A stretch of DNA of 19,520 bases from Betaproteobacteria bacterium (lineage in GTDB: Bacteria; Pseudomonadota; Gammaproteobacteria; Burkholderiales; Casimicrobiaceae). Below, in pieces: positions 1 through 8,922 of the stretch. The position numbers and the translations under genes were made by a program. The notes below the pieces were generated by a model, which was not told where the DNA came from, did not search any database, and worked only from the letters and a program-made list of their open reading frames with translations. Each line of letters starts with the position of its first letter. Positions within the stretch are counted from its first letter, which is position 1. The stretch spans positions 1 through 19,520 of the forward strand of contig JADIZG010000036.1 in assembly GCA_016704895.1 (NCBI GenBank), given 5' to 3'.

Positions 1-774
1 CTCGTTGACCGTATCCGTACGTCTTGACCTCGGCGACGTTCCTCTTGATCACGCCGGCGTCGACCATCGACAGCCACTGGTTCAGGCCTTGACCGCCGGC
101 CACTTGTCCAGCGTCCAGCTTGCCAGACCCGTCGTTGAGCTCCTTGCCTATCAGGATCCAGGCGCACCCCGAACGTGAAGGCCGTGCGGATCCCCGCATC
201 TGGTTGACAACTGCAGGAATTCGGATTGCCCTCGCCGGCCTGGATCTTCTTCGACGCGGCTGGGAGTTCGTCCCAGATCTTCGGCTCGGCGATCCCATGC
301 CAGCGAAACAGGTCCTTCCGGTAGTACATGAACATCGCGTCGGCGAACCCCGGCATCGCGGCGACCTTGCCATCCACCACGTTCGACTGCATGTGAGACC
401 GGCGGGTAGAGATACCATCGCGTCGGCCGGACCCCACGTAAGCGTTGAGCGGCTCCGAGCCAGCCGGCGCCGAAGTATTGCGCCGGGTTGACGATGTCGA
501 TCATGTAGTGTCGATCATGAATCCTTCCGCGTTGAGCACGGTCGAGGTACTGGCGCTGCAGCTCGCTCGTCGCACCGCCGGTCTCGATCTCGATCTTCAC
601 GCCGGGGTTGGCGGCCTGGTACTGGTCGAACAGCTTGCGCATCAGGTCGGGACGCTGGTTCGCGCCACCCGAGAACACGCGCAGCGTGGTCTGGGCGTAC
701 GCGCTGGTCGTGCCGATCGAGACAGCGAGGCCGGCGATCAGCGCCAGCGCCGGGAGCAGCTTCAGTCGTTTCAT
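1..774 (-). CDS. Sugar-type ABC transporter substrate-binding protein, 5' part, frameshifted
   Basis: Periplasmic receptor of an ABC importer. The N-terminus has a clear Sec signal peptide (K-R-L-K, a hydrophobic core, then AYA before Q at residue 28), followed by the opening strand of an extracellular solute-binding protein family 1 fold (TLRVFSGGANQRPDLMRKLF). Downstream pieces such as MIDIVNPAQYFGAGWL and, near the left edge, GLNQWLSMVDAGVIKR also fit that family. The reading frame is broken at about 520-560 and several more times towards the left edge, and the gene leaves the window there. An AGGAGAT ribosome-binding site lies just upstream of the ATG at 774. It follows the ATPase gene by 29 bases, so it is co-transcribed with it. 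The ligand cannot be read from the sequence; the neighbours suggest a sugar, sugar acid or sulfosugar. Family confidence is high, ligand unknown. Confidence 0.82.
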
Positions 775-803
775 CGTCGATCTCCTTCGCTACGAAGTGA
801 GGG

Positions 804-1877
<1,074 letters not shown>

Positions 1878-1878
1878 G

Positions 1879-2689
1879 TCAGTAGCCTCCCTCGGTGCGC
1901 TTGCCGGCGTTCGGCGGCTGGGGCGAGCCGCCGTCGCCCGCGCGCAGCGCCTGCACCGCCGACTGCGCGGCCCGCATCAGCAGCCCGAGGTCGGAGCCGA
2001 TCGCGACGAAGTCGTATCCGATCGAGCGGTAGCGCGCCACCGTCTCGGGCGTGCCGCCGACGGTCCCGACCGGCATCCCGATCGCCCGGGCGCGCCGCGC
2101 GGCGTCGGCCATCAGCGCCATCGTCGGGGTGGGTGAGCTCGCCCGTGCGGCCCATGCTGCCGGAGGTCGCCCGGCCCCTGAACAACGCGTCGACGCCCGG
2201 CACCGCAGCGATCTCTTCCAGGTTCGCGATCGCCTGCGGCGTCTCGAGCTGGAGCACGACGGCGATGGTCCGGTTTGCGCCGCGCAGGAAATCCGGTGTC
2301 GTGCCGAATCGCGACGCGCGGCTCATGCCGGCCATGCCGCGCACTCCCTCGGGCGGGTAGCGCGTGGCGGAGACCGCGTGCGCCGCTTCGCCGGCGCCCT
2401 GCACGAACGGGAAGAGCAGCGTGTGCGCGCCCGCATCGAGCACGCGCTTGACGGTGACGGTGTCGTTCCACGGCACGCGCACGACGGGCACCATCCGCGT
2501 GTTGCCCACGGCCTGCAGCAGGTGCACGAGGCCCATCAGGTCGATCGGGGTGTGCTCCATGTCGAGCACGCCCCAGTCGAAGCCGGCATGGCCCACCGCC
2601 TCGGCGACGATCGGGCTGGCGGACATCACCCAGGTGCCGATCGGCGTCGTCGTCGCGCGCTCGCCCAGCAGTTGGTGGAAGGGGTTCAT
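1879..2689 (-). CDS. HpcH/HpaI family class II aldolase (2-keto-3-deoxy sugar-acid type), frameshifted
   Basis: Metal-dependent aldolase that splits a 2-keto-3-deoxy acid into pyruvate and an aldehyde. The family's key residues are visible at their usual places: H46 in DMEH, R71 in VVRV, metal ligand E149 in QLET, and the second metal ligand D of GPGDL at about 175. The last is found only after correcting a frameshift near 2175-2185; it is restored within a few codons, and a further indel lies near 2120. The C-terminal part (1881-2121) is clearly the same protein (PVGTVGGTPETVARY). Expected length is about 265-270 residues. It sits 25 bases after the dehydratase gene and directly before the ABC ATPase. 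Known relatives act on keto-deoxy-rhamnonate, -glucarate, hydroxy-oxoheptanedioate or 2-keto-3-deoxy-6-sulfogluconate. Substrate is not resolved; the neighbouring sulfolactate genes make the last one worth testing. Confidence 0.85.
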
Positions 2690-2714
2690 CGGGGCTCCGG
2701 CGGTGCTGGCGTCG

Positions 2715-4435
2715 TCAGTAGATGGCCGGCTCGGGCGTGGGCGCCGTGCCGGCCAGGAAATCGAAGTCGCATCCCTCGTGCGCCTGCGTCACGTGCTGCT
2801 GGTACAGGCGCGTGTAGCCGCGCGCGTACGGCTGCGCCGGCGCGGACCAGGCGGCGCGGCGGCGCGCGAGCTCCGCGTCGTCGACGAGCAGGTTGAGCGC
2901 GCGCGCTTCCACGTCCAGCTCGATCGTGTCTCCGTTGCGCACGAGCGCCAGCGGGCCTCCCACGGCGCTTTCGGGGGACACGTGCAGCACGCAGGTGCCG
3001 TAGTGGGTACCGCTCATGCGCGCGTCCGAGATGCGCACGAGGTCGCGAACGCCCCGCTGCAGGAGCTTCCTCGGGATCGGCAGGTTGCCCCATTCGGGCA
3101 TGCCGGGCCCGCCGACCGGTCCCGCGTTGCGCAGCACGATCACGCAGGTCTCGTCGCAGTCGAACGCGGGATCGGAGAGGGCGGCGTTCATCTCCAGGGG
3201 CTGTCGAAGACGATGGCACGGCCCCGATGGCGCATCAGCTCGGGACTGGCCGCGCTGGGCTTGATCACCGCGCCTTCCGGCGCCAGGTTGCCGCGCAGCA
3301 CGGCGAGCGCCGGGCGCGGACTGACCGGATGGTCGGGCGCGAGGATCACCTGGGGGTCGAGAACCGCGCGTCCTTCGAGTTGCGCGCGCAACGGTTCCCC
3401 CGTGACGGTGATCTCGTCCAGCGACAGGTGCGCGCGGATCACGTTCATGAGCGCAGGCAATCCACCGGCGTAGTGCAGGTCTTCCATCAGGCGGTCGCCA
3501 CTGGGGAACAGGTTGGCGATCACCGGCACGCGGCGCGCCATCGCGTCGAGGTCGGCGAGGTCCAGCTCGACGCCCGCGCGTCGCGCCATCGCGATCATGT
3601 GCACCGCGGCGTTCGTGGAGCCGCCGAGCGCCATCTGGACGGCGGCGGCGTTGAGGAACGCGCCGCGCGTCAGGATCTTCCGCGGCGTGAGGTCCTCCCA
3701 GATCATCTGCACGATCCGCTCGCCGCAGGCCGCGGCCATCCGGGGGTGGGCGGAGTCGACCGCCGGGATGCTGGTGCTGCCGGGCAGCGCCAGACCCAGC
3801 GCCTCGACGATCGAGGTCATCGTGCTTGCGGTGCCCATCGTGTTGCACGTCCCCGGCGAGCGGGTCATGCGCGCCTCGAGGCTCACCCACTCGTCGTCGC
3901 CGATGCGTCCTGCCTGGTAGTCCCCCCAGTACATCAGCGTGTGCGTGCCGGCGCCGACCGTCCGGCCCTGGTAGCGGTCGTTCAGCATCGGGCCGGCGGG
4001 GCAGAAGATCGCCGGGATGCCCATGCTGGTCGCGCCCATCACGGTGCCCGGCGTGGTCTTGTCGCAGCCGCCCAGCAGCACGGCGCCGTCCACCGGATGC
4101 GAGCGGAGCAGCTCTTCCACCTCGAGCGCCAGCAGGTTGCGGTAGAGCATCGTCGTGGGCTTCACCATCACTTCGCCCAGGCTCATCGCCGGCAGCTCCA
4201 GCGGCATCCCGCCCGCGAGCAGCACACCGCGCTTGACCGCTTCGGCCCGCTCGCGCAGATGCGCGTGGCAGGGCGAGAGCTCGCTCCACGTGTTGACGAT
4301 CGCGACGATCGGCCGCCCGACCACGTCCTCGCGGCGCAGGCCCGACTGCTGCATGCGCTGCCGGTGCGCGAATCCCCGCATGCCGGCATCGGCGAACCAG
4401 CGGCGGCTGCGAAGCTCGGCTAGCGTGCGTGCCAT
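2715..4435 (-). CDS. IlvD/Edd family sugar-acid dehydratase, one frameshift
   Basis: Fe-S dehydratase of about 573 residues that removes water from a sugar acid to give a 2-keto-3-deoxy acid. Three cluster cysteines are at C56 (NTWSELSPC), C124 (LLGGCDKTTPG) and C197 (SPGTCNTMG), the spacing typical of the L-arabinonate/gluconate-type dehydratases. The C-terminal ISDARMSGTHYGT motif carries the catalytic serine. The frame breaks once at about 3195-3200 (IVFDS, then LEMNAALSDP in another frame); the total length is off by one base, so a single indel in a C-run explains it. It lies downstream of the GntR gene and upstream of the aldolase, an ED-like pair. Biosynthetic dihydroxy-acid dehydratase is less likely in this context. 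The substrate could be arabinonate, another aldonate, or 6-deoxy-6-sulfogluconate. Confidence 0.9.
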
Positions 4436-4525
4436 CGGTCGAGTCCGGAAGGATCGAAGGGGCGGGCCCCTCCCGCGGCCTGCGTGCGGCGGGGAGATCG
4501 GTCCCGCGCCGAGGCCCAGTCGTCC

Positions 4526-5305
4526 TCACGAGGGCCTCGACAGCAGGTTCACGTAGTCGTGCGCGGTCGTCACGATCGTACTGACGCGGTATTCGACCGG
4601 CCGCCCGCCGAGCCCGATGGCCGTGCGCCGGACCTGGAGCACCGGCTGACCGGGCGAGGTGCCCAATGCGCGCGCAGTCGCGCGGTCGGCCGGCACGGCA
4701 CGCAGGCGCTCGCGGGCCCGCACCACGGTGACGCCGAACTCGCTCTGGTAGAGGTGGTAGATCGTGCTCGTCCGCTCGCGCAGGCGTTTCTCGGTCAGGC
4801 CGCGGAACAGCGCGGCGGGAATCACGATCAGGTCGTGCACGACGGCGGCACCCTGCAGCCTGAGCCGGTTCTCGATCCTGAACGCGGGCGTGCCGGCCCG
4901 GGTGGACAGCGCCGCCGCCGACTCCTCGTCCATGCGCACGCGCTCGAACGACAGGAGCTCCACGTCCGGGGCATCGCGCAGGCCGTCGCTGCGTTCGACG
5001 TGGAAGAACTGAAACAGGAAGCGGTCGCGCGTGTGCGTGGCGACGAACGTGCCGCGGCCCTGCCTCCTCACGAGGATGTGCTCGGCCACCAGGTCGTCGA
5101 CGGCCCGCCGCAACGTCCCGATCGCGACGTCGAACGCGGCCGCGAGCTCGGTCTCGTTCGGCAGCGCCGCGCCGGGCGCGAGCGCACCGTCCTCGATGGC
5201 CTTGAGCAGCGCGCGCCTGACCGCGCGGTAGAGCGGCATGCCCGCGGCGTCCGGGGCGATGGACGCGAAACCCGGGGGCGTGGCGGTTCGCAGGGCAAGG
5301 GCCAT
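4526..5305 (-). CDS. GntR family transcriptional regulator with UTRA ligand domain
   Basis: HutC-subfamily GntR regulator. Residues about 22-90 form the winged helix-turn-helix (PLYRAVRRALLKAIEDGALAPG, then LPNETELAAAFDVAIGTLRR and RRQGRGTFV). Residues about 95-255 form the UTRA effector domain. I choose the ATG at 5305 (259 residues). An in-frame ATG at 5347 would add 14 low-complexity residues and would lie inside the inverted repeat at 5343-5356, which is better explained as an operator. No strong ribosome-binding site is seen for either. It is the first gene of the leftward operon and faces the suyA-like gene, so it probably controls both arms in response to a pathway intermediate. The effector is not known; a sugar acid or sulfonate is inferred from context. 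Confidence 0.92.
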   Translation of the reverse strand: MALALRTATPPGFASIAPDAAGMPLYRAVRRALLKAIEDGALAPGAALPNETELAAAFDVAIGTLRRAVDDLVAEHILVRRQGRGTFVATHTRDRFLFQFFHVERSDGLRDAPDVELLSFERVRMDEESAAALSTRAGTPAFRIENRLRLQGAAVVHDLIVIPAALFRGLTEKRLRERTSTIYHLYQSEFGVTVVRARERLRAVPADRATARALGTSPGQPVLQVRRTAIGLGGRPVEYRVSTIVTTAHDYVNLLSRPS

Positions 5306-5342
5306 GGCCGCATTGTGGAGCCGGTGCGGCCGATTCGTCCAT

Positions 5343-5356
5343 GTCATCTATATGAC
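5343..5356. promoter_or_regulatory. Candidate GntR operator, perfect inverted repeat
   Basis: GTCAT-CTAT-ATGAC is a perfect 5-bp inverted repeat with a 4-bp spacer, in the short AT-richer patch between the divergent regulator and the suyA-like gene. HutC-type GntR proteins commonly bind short palindromes with GT...AC ends near their own gene. It lies four bases upstream of a -35-like TTGACG and 38 bases from the chosen regulator start, so one site could govern both directions. The assignment to this regulator is inferred. Confidence 0.55.
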
Positions 5357-5360
5357 CTGT

Positions 5361-5390
5361 TTGACGGGCCCGGCGATTCGCGCCGATACT
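5361..5390 (+). promoter_or_regulatory. Candidate sigma70 promoter for the suyA-suyB-slcC-comC-like operon
   Basis: TTGACG (5361-5366) and GATACT (5385-5390) are separated by 18 bases and lie about 50 bases upstream of the first start codon at 5443. The adjacent inverted repeat suggests regulation by the divergent GntR protein. Confidence 0.5.
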
Positions 5391-5442
5391 TCTTCCCGGC
5401 GGCCCCGCATCCCTTCGTCGCGGGCCGGACAGGGAGCGACCG

Positions 5443-5724
5443 ATGATTCACTTCGTATTGCACGACGCGAACGACAGCGTGGCCGTCGTCGTCACCGAGG
5501 GCGTGAAGGCCGGGATGGAGCTGTCCGGCTGGATCATGGACGACGACCGCATGACGCGGGTGACGGCGCGGCAGGACATCCCGATCGGCCACAAGGTCGC
5601 CTTGCGCGACATGGCGGTCGGCGACACCGTCCTCAAGTACGGCATCGACATCGGCAAGGTCGTCAAGCCGATCAGCGCGGGCGAGCACGCCCACGTCCAC
5701 AACATCAAGACCAAGCGTTGGTGA
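5443..5724 (+). CDS. suyA: UxaA-family small subunit, probable (2R)-3-sulfolactate sulfo-lyase subunit alpha
   Basis: A 93-residue SAF-domain protein matching the separate N-terminal module of the UxaA (altronate dehydratase) family. It has the family ending HAHVHNIKTKRW and the core IPIGHKVALRDMAVGDTVLKYG. Ribosome-binding site AGGGAG lies at 5431-5436. The large subunit follows after 17 bases. In sulfolactate degraders SuyA and SuyB form a lyase that releases sulfite from sulfolactate, leaving pyruvate. I favour SuyA over altronate dehydratase because the next three genes are the large subunit and the two dehydrogenases that work with it, and because the ITS-length small subunit is separate. 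Residues alone do not prove the substrate; the alternative is a two-subunit altronate or galactarate dehydratase. Confidence 0.72.
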   Translation: MIHFVLHDANDSVAVVVTEGVKAGMELSGWIMDDDRMTRVTARQDIPIGHKVALRDMAVGDTVLKYGIDIGKVVKPISAGEHAHVHNIKTKRW

Positions 5725-5741
5725 ACCGGGGAGCACGGAAC

Positions 5742-6917
5742 ATGTCAGTGATCGGCAAGGACACCACCTTCCTCGGCTACCGGCGCGAGAACGGCCGCGT
5801 CGGCGTGCGCAACCACGTGATCGTCCTGCCGCTGGACGACCTGTCCAACGCGGCGGCCGAGGCCGTGGCGCACAACATCAAGGGCGCGATGGCGATCCCG
5901 CACCCCTACGGGCGGCTGCAGTTCGGCGCGGACCTCGATCTGCACTTCCGCACGCTGATCGGCACCGGATGCAACCCCAACGTCGCGGCCGTCGTCGTGA
6001 TCGGCATCGAGGACGGCTGGACGCAGAAGGTGGTGGACGGGATCAAGGCCACCGGCAAGCCCGTCTGCGGGTTCGGCATCGAGCTGCACGGCGACCACGA
6101 CACGATCATGCGCGCGAGCAAGGCCGCGCGCGAGTACGTGCAGTGGGCGAGCGAGAAGCAGCGCGAGCGCTGCGCGATCTCGGAGCTGTGGGTCAGCACC
6201 AAGTGCGGCGAGAGCGACACGACGAGCGGCTGCGGCGCGAACCCGTCGGTCGGCAACGCGTTCGACAAGCTCCACCCGCTGGGCAACTACCTGTGCTTCG
6301 GCGAGACGACCGAGCTGACCGGCGGCGAGCACATCGTGGCCGCGCGGTGCGCGAACGACGCGGTCCGTGAACGGTTCATGTTCATGTTCGACCGCTACCA
6401 GGAAGTGATCAACCGCCACAAGACGAGCGACCTCTCGGACAGCCAGCCGACCAAGGGCAACATCGCCGGCGGCCTCACCACGATCGAGGAAAAGGCGCTC
6501 GGCAACATCCAGAAGATCGGCAAGAAGTGCACGGTGGACGGCGTGATCGACAAGGCCGAGATGCCGACGCACCCGGGCCTGTGGTTCATGGACTCGTCCA
6601 GCGCCGCCGCCGAGATGGTCACGCTGTGCGCGGCCTCCGGCTACGCGGTGCACTTCTTCCCCACCGGCCAGGGCAACGTGATCGGCAATCCGATCCTGCC
6701 GGTGATCAAGATCTGCGCCAACCCGCGCACCGTGCGCACGATGAGCGAGCACGTCGACGTCGACGTCACCGGGCTCCTGCAGCGCGAGATCACGCTCGAC
6801 CAGGCGGGTGATCGGCTGCTCGAATGCATGTTGCGCACCGCCAATGGCCGCCTGACCGCCGCCGAGGCGCTCGGGCACCGCGAGTTCGTGCTGACCCGCC
6901 TCTACGAGAGCGCATGA
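5742..6917 (+). CDS. suyB: UxaA-family large subunit, probable (2R)-3-sulfolactate sulfo-lyase subunit beta
   Basis: A 391-residue, intact protein of the UxaA/GarD lyase family. Visible family blocks are GYRRENGRVGVRNHV (12-26), GTGCNPNVAAVVVIGIE (74-90), STKCGESDTTSG (152-163), DSQPTKGNIAGGLTTIEEKA (about 232-250) and FPTGQGNVIGNP (about 306-317). The start at 5742 is preceded by a GGGGAG-type site; the open frame runs further upstream but without coding character. Its length equals that of the stand-alone large subunits rather than the roughly 500-residue fused UxaA. With the preceding small subunit it would catalyse (R)-sulfolactate to pyruvate plus sulfite in the cytoplasm. From memory of the family the sequence resembles SuyB more than altronate dehydratase, but no alignment was run. 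No sulfite exporter or sulfite oxidase is seen in this window. Confidence 0.75.
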   Translation: MSVIGKDTTFLGYRRENGRVGVRNHVIVLPLDDLSNAAAEAVAHNIKGAMAIPHPYGRLQFGADLDLHFRTLIGTGCNPNVAAVVVIGIEDGWTQKVVDGIKATGKPVCGFGIELHGDHDTIMRASKAAREYVQWASEKQRERCAISELWVSTKCGESDTTSGCGANPSVGNAFDKLHPLGNYLCFGETTELTGGEHIVAARCANDAVRERFMFMFDRYQEVINRHKTSDLSDSQPTKGNIAGGLTTIEEKALGNIQKIGKKCTVDGVIDKAEMPTHPGLWFMDSSSAAAEMVTLCAASGYAVHFFPTGQGNVIGNPILPVIKICANPRTVRTMSEHVDVDVTGLLQREITLDQAGDRLLECMLRTANGRLTAAEALGHREFVLTRLYESA

Positions 6918-6969
6918 GCGTGGCGGTCGAGGGACCGGCCCGGAGACGGGCGTCGCCCGGGGCCGGGCG

Positions 6970-7896
6970 ATGAGCCGGGTCGTCGTCGCCGAGTTCATGG
7001 ACGAGCGTGCGGTCGCCGTGCTGCGCGAGCGGCACGACGTGCTCTACGATCCTGCGCTGGTCGACGACGCGGCGCGCCTCATGAAGGAGGCCGCTGGCTG
7101 CGACGCCATCGTCGTGCGCAACCGCACGCAAGTGCGTGGTGTGCTGCTGGAGTCGCTCGTCCGCTGCAAGGTGGTCGGCCGTCTCGGGGTCGGCCTCGAC
7201 AACATCGACGTCGCCGGCTGCGCGGCCAGGGGCGTCGAGGTGATCCCCGCGACGGGCGCGAACGCGCTGTCGGTGGCCGAGTACGTGATCGGCACGGCGA
7301 TGGTGCTGTTGCGAGGGGCGTACCAGTCCACGGGCGCGGTCGCGGCGGGCAAGTGGCCGCGCAGCGCGTTGTCGGGCGGGCGCGAGATCGGCGGCAAGAC
7401 GCTCGGCCTGATCGGCTTCGGGTCGATCGGCCAGCACACGGCGAAGCTCGCGAAGGCCGTGGGCATGAACGTGATCGCCTTCGACGCGATGATGGACGCC
7501 GGTCATCCGGCCTTCGCTGCGGCCGGCGTGCGCTGCGCGGGACTCGACGAGGTCGTCGGGACGGCCGACGTCGTGAGCCTGCACGTGCCGTTGCTCGAAT
7601 CGACGAAGGGGCTCTTCTCCGCGGCGCGCATCGCCTCGATGAAGCGGGGCGCGGTGCTGGTGAACACCGCGCGCGGCGGCATCGTCGACGAGGTCGCGCT
7701 CGCCGGCGCGCTGAGGGACGGCCACCTCGGTGGTGCGGCGATCGACGTCTTCGGCACCGAGCCGCTGCCGGCGGCACCGCATTTCGACGGCTGTCCCAAC
7801 CTGATCCTGACGCCGCACGTCGCGGGCGTCACCGCCGAGGCGAACGAGCGCGTGAGCTTCCTGATCGCCGACAGGGTGATCGAGGCGCTGGCATGA
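6970..7896 (+). CDS. slcC: D-isomer-specific 2-hydroxyacid dehydrogenase, probable (S)-sulfolactate dehydrogenase
   Basis: NAD-dependent 2-hydroxyacid dehydrogenase of 308 residues, intact. The Rossmann motif GFGSIG is at 149-154. The catalytic triad is at canonical spacing: R235 (NTARGG), E264 (GTEP) and H283 (TPHVAG). In the sulfolactate pathway SlcC oxidises (S)-sulfolactate to sulfopyruvate. The gene follows suyB after 52 bases, a stretch with short GC hairpins and no obvious strong ribosome-binding site. It overlaps the next gene by four bases. By itself the family covers phosphoglycerate, glyoxylate and hydroxypyruvate reductases; the specific call depends on the neighbours. It lacks the extra C-terminal ACT domain of long SerA proteins. 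Confidence 0.72.
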   Translation: MSRVVVAEFMDERAVAVLRERHDVLYDPALVDDAARLMKEAAGCDAIVVRNRTQVRGVLLESLVRCKVVGRLGVGLDNIDVAGCAARGVEVIPATGANALSVAEYVIGTAMVLLRGAYQSTGAVAAGKWPRSALSGGREIGGKTLGLIGFGSIGQHTAKLAKAVGMNVIAFDAMMDAGHPAFAAAGVRCAGLDEVVGTADVVSLHVPLLESTKGLFSAARIASMKRGAVLVNTARGGIVDEVALAGALRDGHLGGAAIDVFGTEPLPAAPHFDGCPNLILTPHVAGVTAEANERVSFLIADRVIEALA

Positions 7897-8894
7897 AGCT
7901 GCCGCTCGCCGAGGCGCGAACGCTCGTCGCCGGTGCCCTCGCGCGCGCAGGCGCGGGCGCCGCGATGGCGGAGTCGACGGCGCGCGCGCTGGTCCTCGCC
8001 GAATCGCAGGGGCTCGGCTCGCACGGTCTCTCGCGCGTCGGCCAGTACGCGACGCACCTCGCCAACGGCCGCGTCGACGGCGCGGCGGTGCCCGCGGTCG
8101 CACGCCGGAAGGGGGGCGCGATCGTCGTCGACGCGGGTGGCGGACTCGCCTTTCCGGCCTGCGAGCTGGCGGTGCGGGAGGCCGTCTCCGCGGCGCGCGA
8201 GCACGGCGTGGCGTACGCCGGCGTCGTCCGCAGCCACCACGGCGGCGTGATCGTCGATCACCTGCGCCCGGTTGCCGCCTCCGGTTTCGTGGGACTGGGA
8301 TTCGCCAACTCGCCGGCGGCGATGCCCGCGGCCGGCGGTCGACATCCGATCTTCGGCACCAACCCGGTCGCTGCGGTGTTCCCCCGCCGCAGCGCCGATC
8401 CGCTGATGGTCGACCTGAGCCTCTCGGAAGTCGCGCGCGGCAAGGTCATGGTCGCGGCGAAGGAGGGCAAGCCGATTCCGCAGGGGTGGGCGCTCGACGC
8501 GGCGGGCAACCCGACGACCGATGCCGCGGCCGCATTGCAGGGATCGATGCTCCCGATCGGCGCGGTGTCGTCGCCGAAGGGAGCGATGCTCGCGCTCGTC
8601 GTCGAACTGCTCGTCACCGCGGTCGTCGGCGCCAACTTCGGCTTCGAGGCGTCGAGCTTCTTCGTCGACGAGGGCAACCGCCCGGCCATCGGCCAGGCGT
8701 TCATCGTGATCGACCCCGGCGCGCTCGCCGGCAACGACGCCTACCTCGACAGGCTCGAGGTGCTGGTCGCCGAGATGCTGAAGGACGACGGCGTGCGCCT
8801 GCCCGGTGCGCGACGCGAGGCGCTGCGCCGCAAGGCGGAGGCCGAGGGCATCGAGGTGCCCGACGCGCTGGTCGCCCGGTGGCGATCGGCGTGA
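7893..8894 (+). CDS. comC: LDH2/MDH2-family oxidoreductase, probable (R)-sulfolactate dehydrogenase
   Basis: A 333-residue malate/L-lactate dehydrogenase type 2 protein, intact. Family marks are SHGLSRV around residues 43-49, the histidine pair of RSHHGG (H115, H116), GTNPVAAVFPR and DLSLSEVARGKV. The ATG overlaps the stop of the preceding dehydrogenase as ATGA, implying translational coupling. In known sulfolactate degraders ComC reduces sulfopyruvate to (R)-sulfolactate, so that paired with SlcC it acts as a racemase feeding the R-specific lyase SuyAB. Other family members act on ureidoglycolate, lactate, malate or keto-gulonate, so the assignment comes from context. This is the last gene of the operon; the next gene is convergent 28 bases on. 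Confidence 0.72.
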   Translation: MKLPLAEARTLVAGALARAGAGAAMAESTARALVLAESQGLGSHGLSRVGQYATHLANGRVDGAAVPAVARRKGGAIVVDAGGGLAFPACELAVREAVSAAREHGVAYAGVVRSHHGGVIVDHLRPVAASGFVGLGFANSPAAMPAAGGRHPIFGTNPVAAVFPRRSADPLMVDLSLSEVARGKVMVAAKEGKPIPQGWALDAAGNPTTDAAAALQGSMLPIGAVSSPKGAMLALVVELLVTAVVGANFGFEASSFFVDEGNRPAIGQAFIVIDPGALAGNDAYLDRLEVLVAEMLKDDGVRLPGARREALRRKAEAEGIEVPDALVARWRSA

Positions 8895-8922
8895 GGCCCC
8901 GGTGCGCGCGCCCGCGCGCGCG

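Noticed and set aside
2715..4435. Biosynthetic dihydroxy-acid dehydratase (branched-chain amino acids).
   Set aside because: The NTWSELSPC block and the aldolase and transporter neighbours fit the sugar-acid branch of the family; no other branched-chain genes are present.
4458..4471. AGGGGC-GG-GCCCCT palindrome between the regulator and dehydratase genes.
   Set aside because: Only six base pairs per arm with a two-base centre in GC-rich DNA; too weak to call a terminator or operator.
2715..5342. An 875-codon open frame on the minus strand.
   Set aside because: Only its last part (about 2715-3195) is real, as the C-terminus of the dehydratase after a frameshift. The rest is Arg/Pro/Ala-rich out-of-frame shadow of the dehydratase and regulator genes.
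5238..5741. An upstream in-frame extension of the suyB-like gene.
   Set aside because: It overlaps the intact suyA-like gene in another frame and has no protein-like composition; ATG 5742 matches the family N-terminus.
5443..6917. Two-subunit altronate dehydratase as the primary call.
   Set aside because: No uronate isomerase or altronate oxidoreductase genes are nearby, whereas both sulfolactate dehydrogenases are. Kept as the alternative, not excluded.
8904..8919. GCGCGCG-CC-CGCGCGC as a terminator between the convergent comC-like and rutE-like genes.
   Set aside because: Simple GC alternation in very GC-rich DNA, with a two-base loop and no T-run; not distinguishable from chance.
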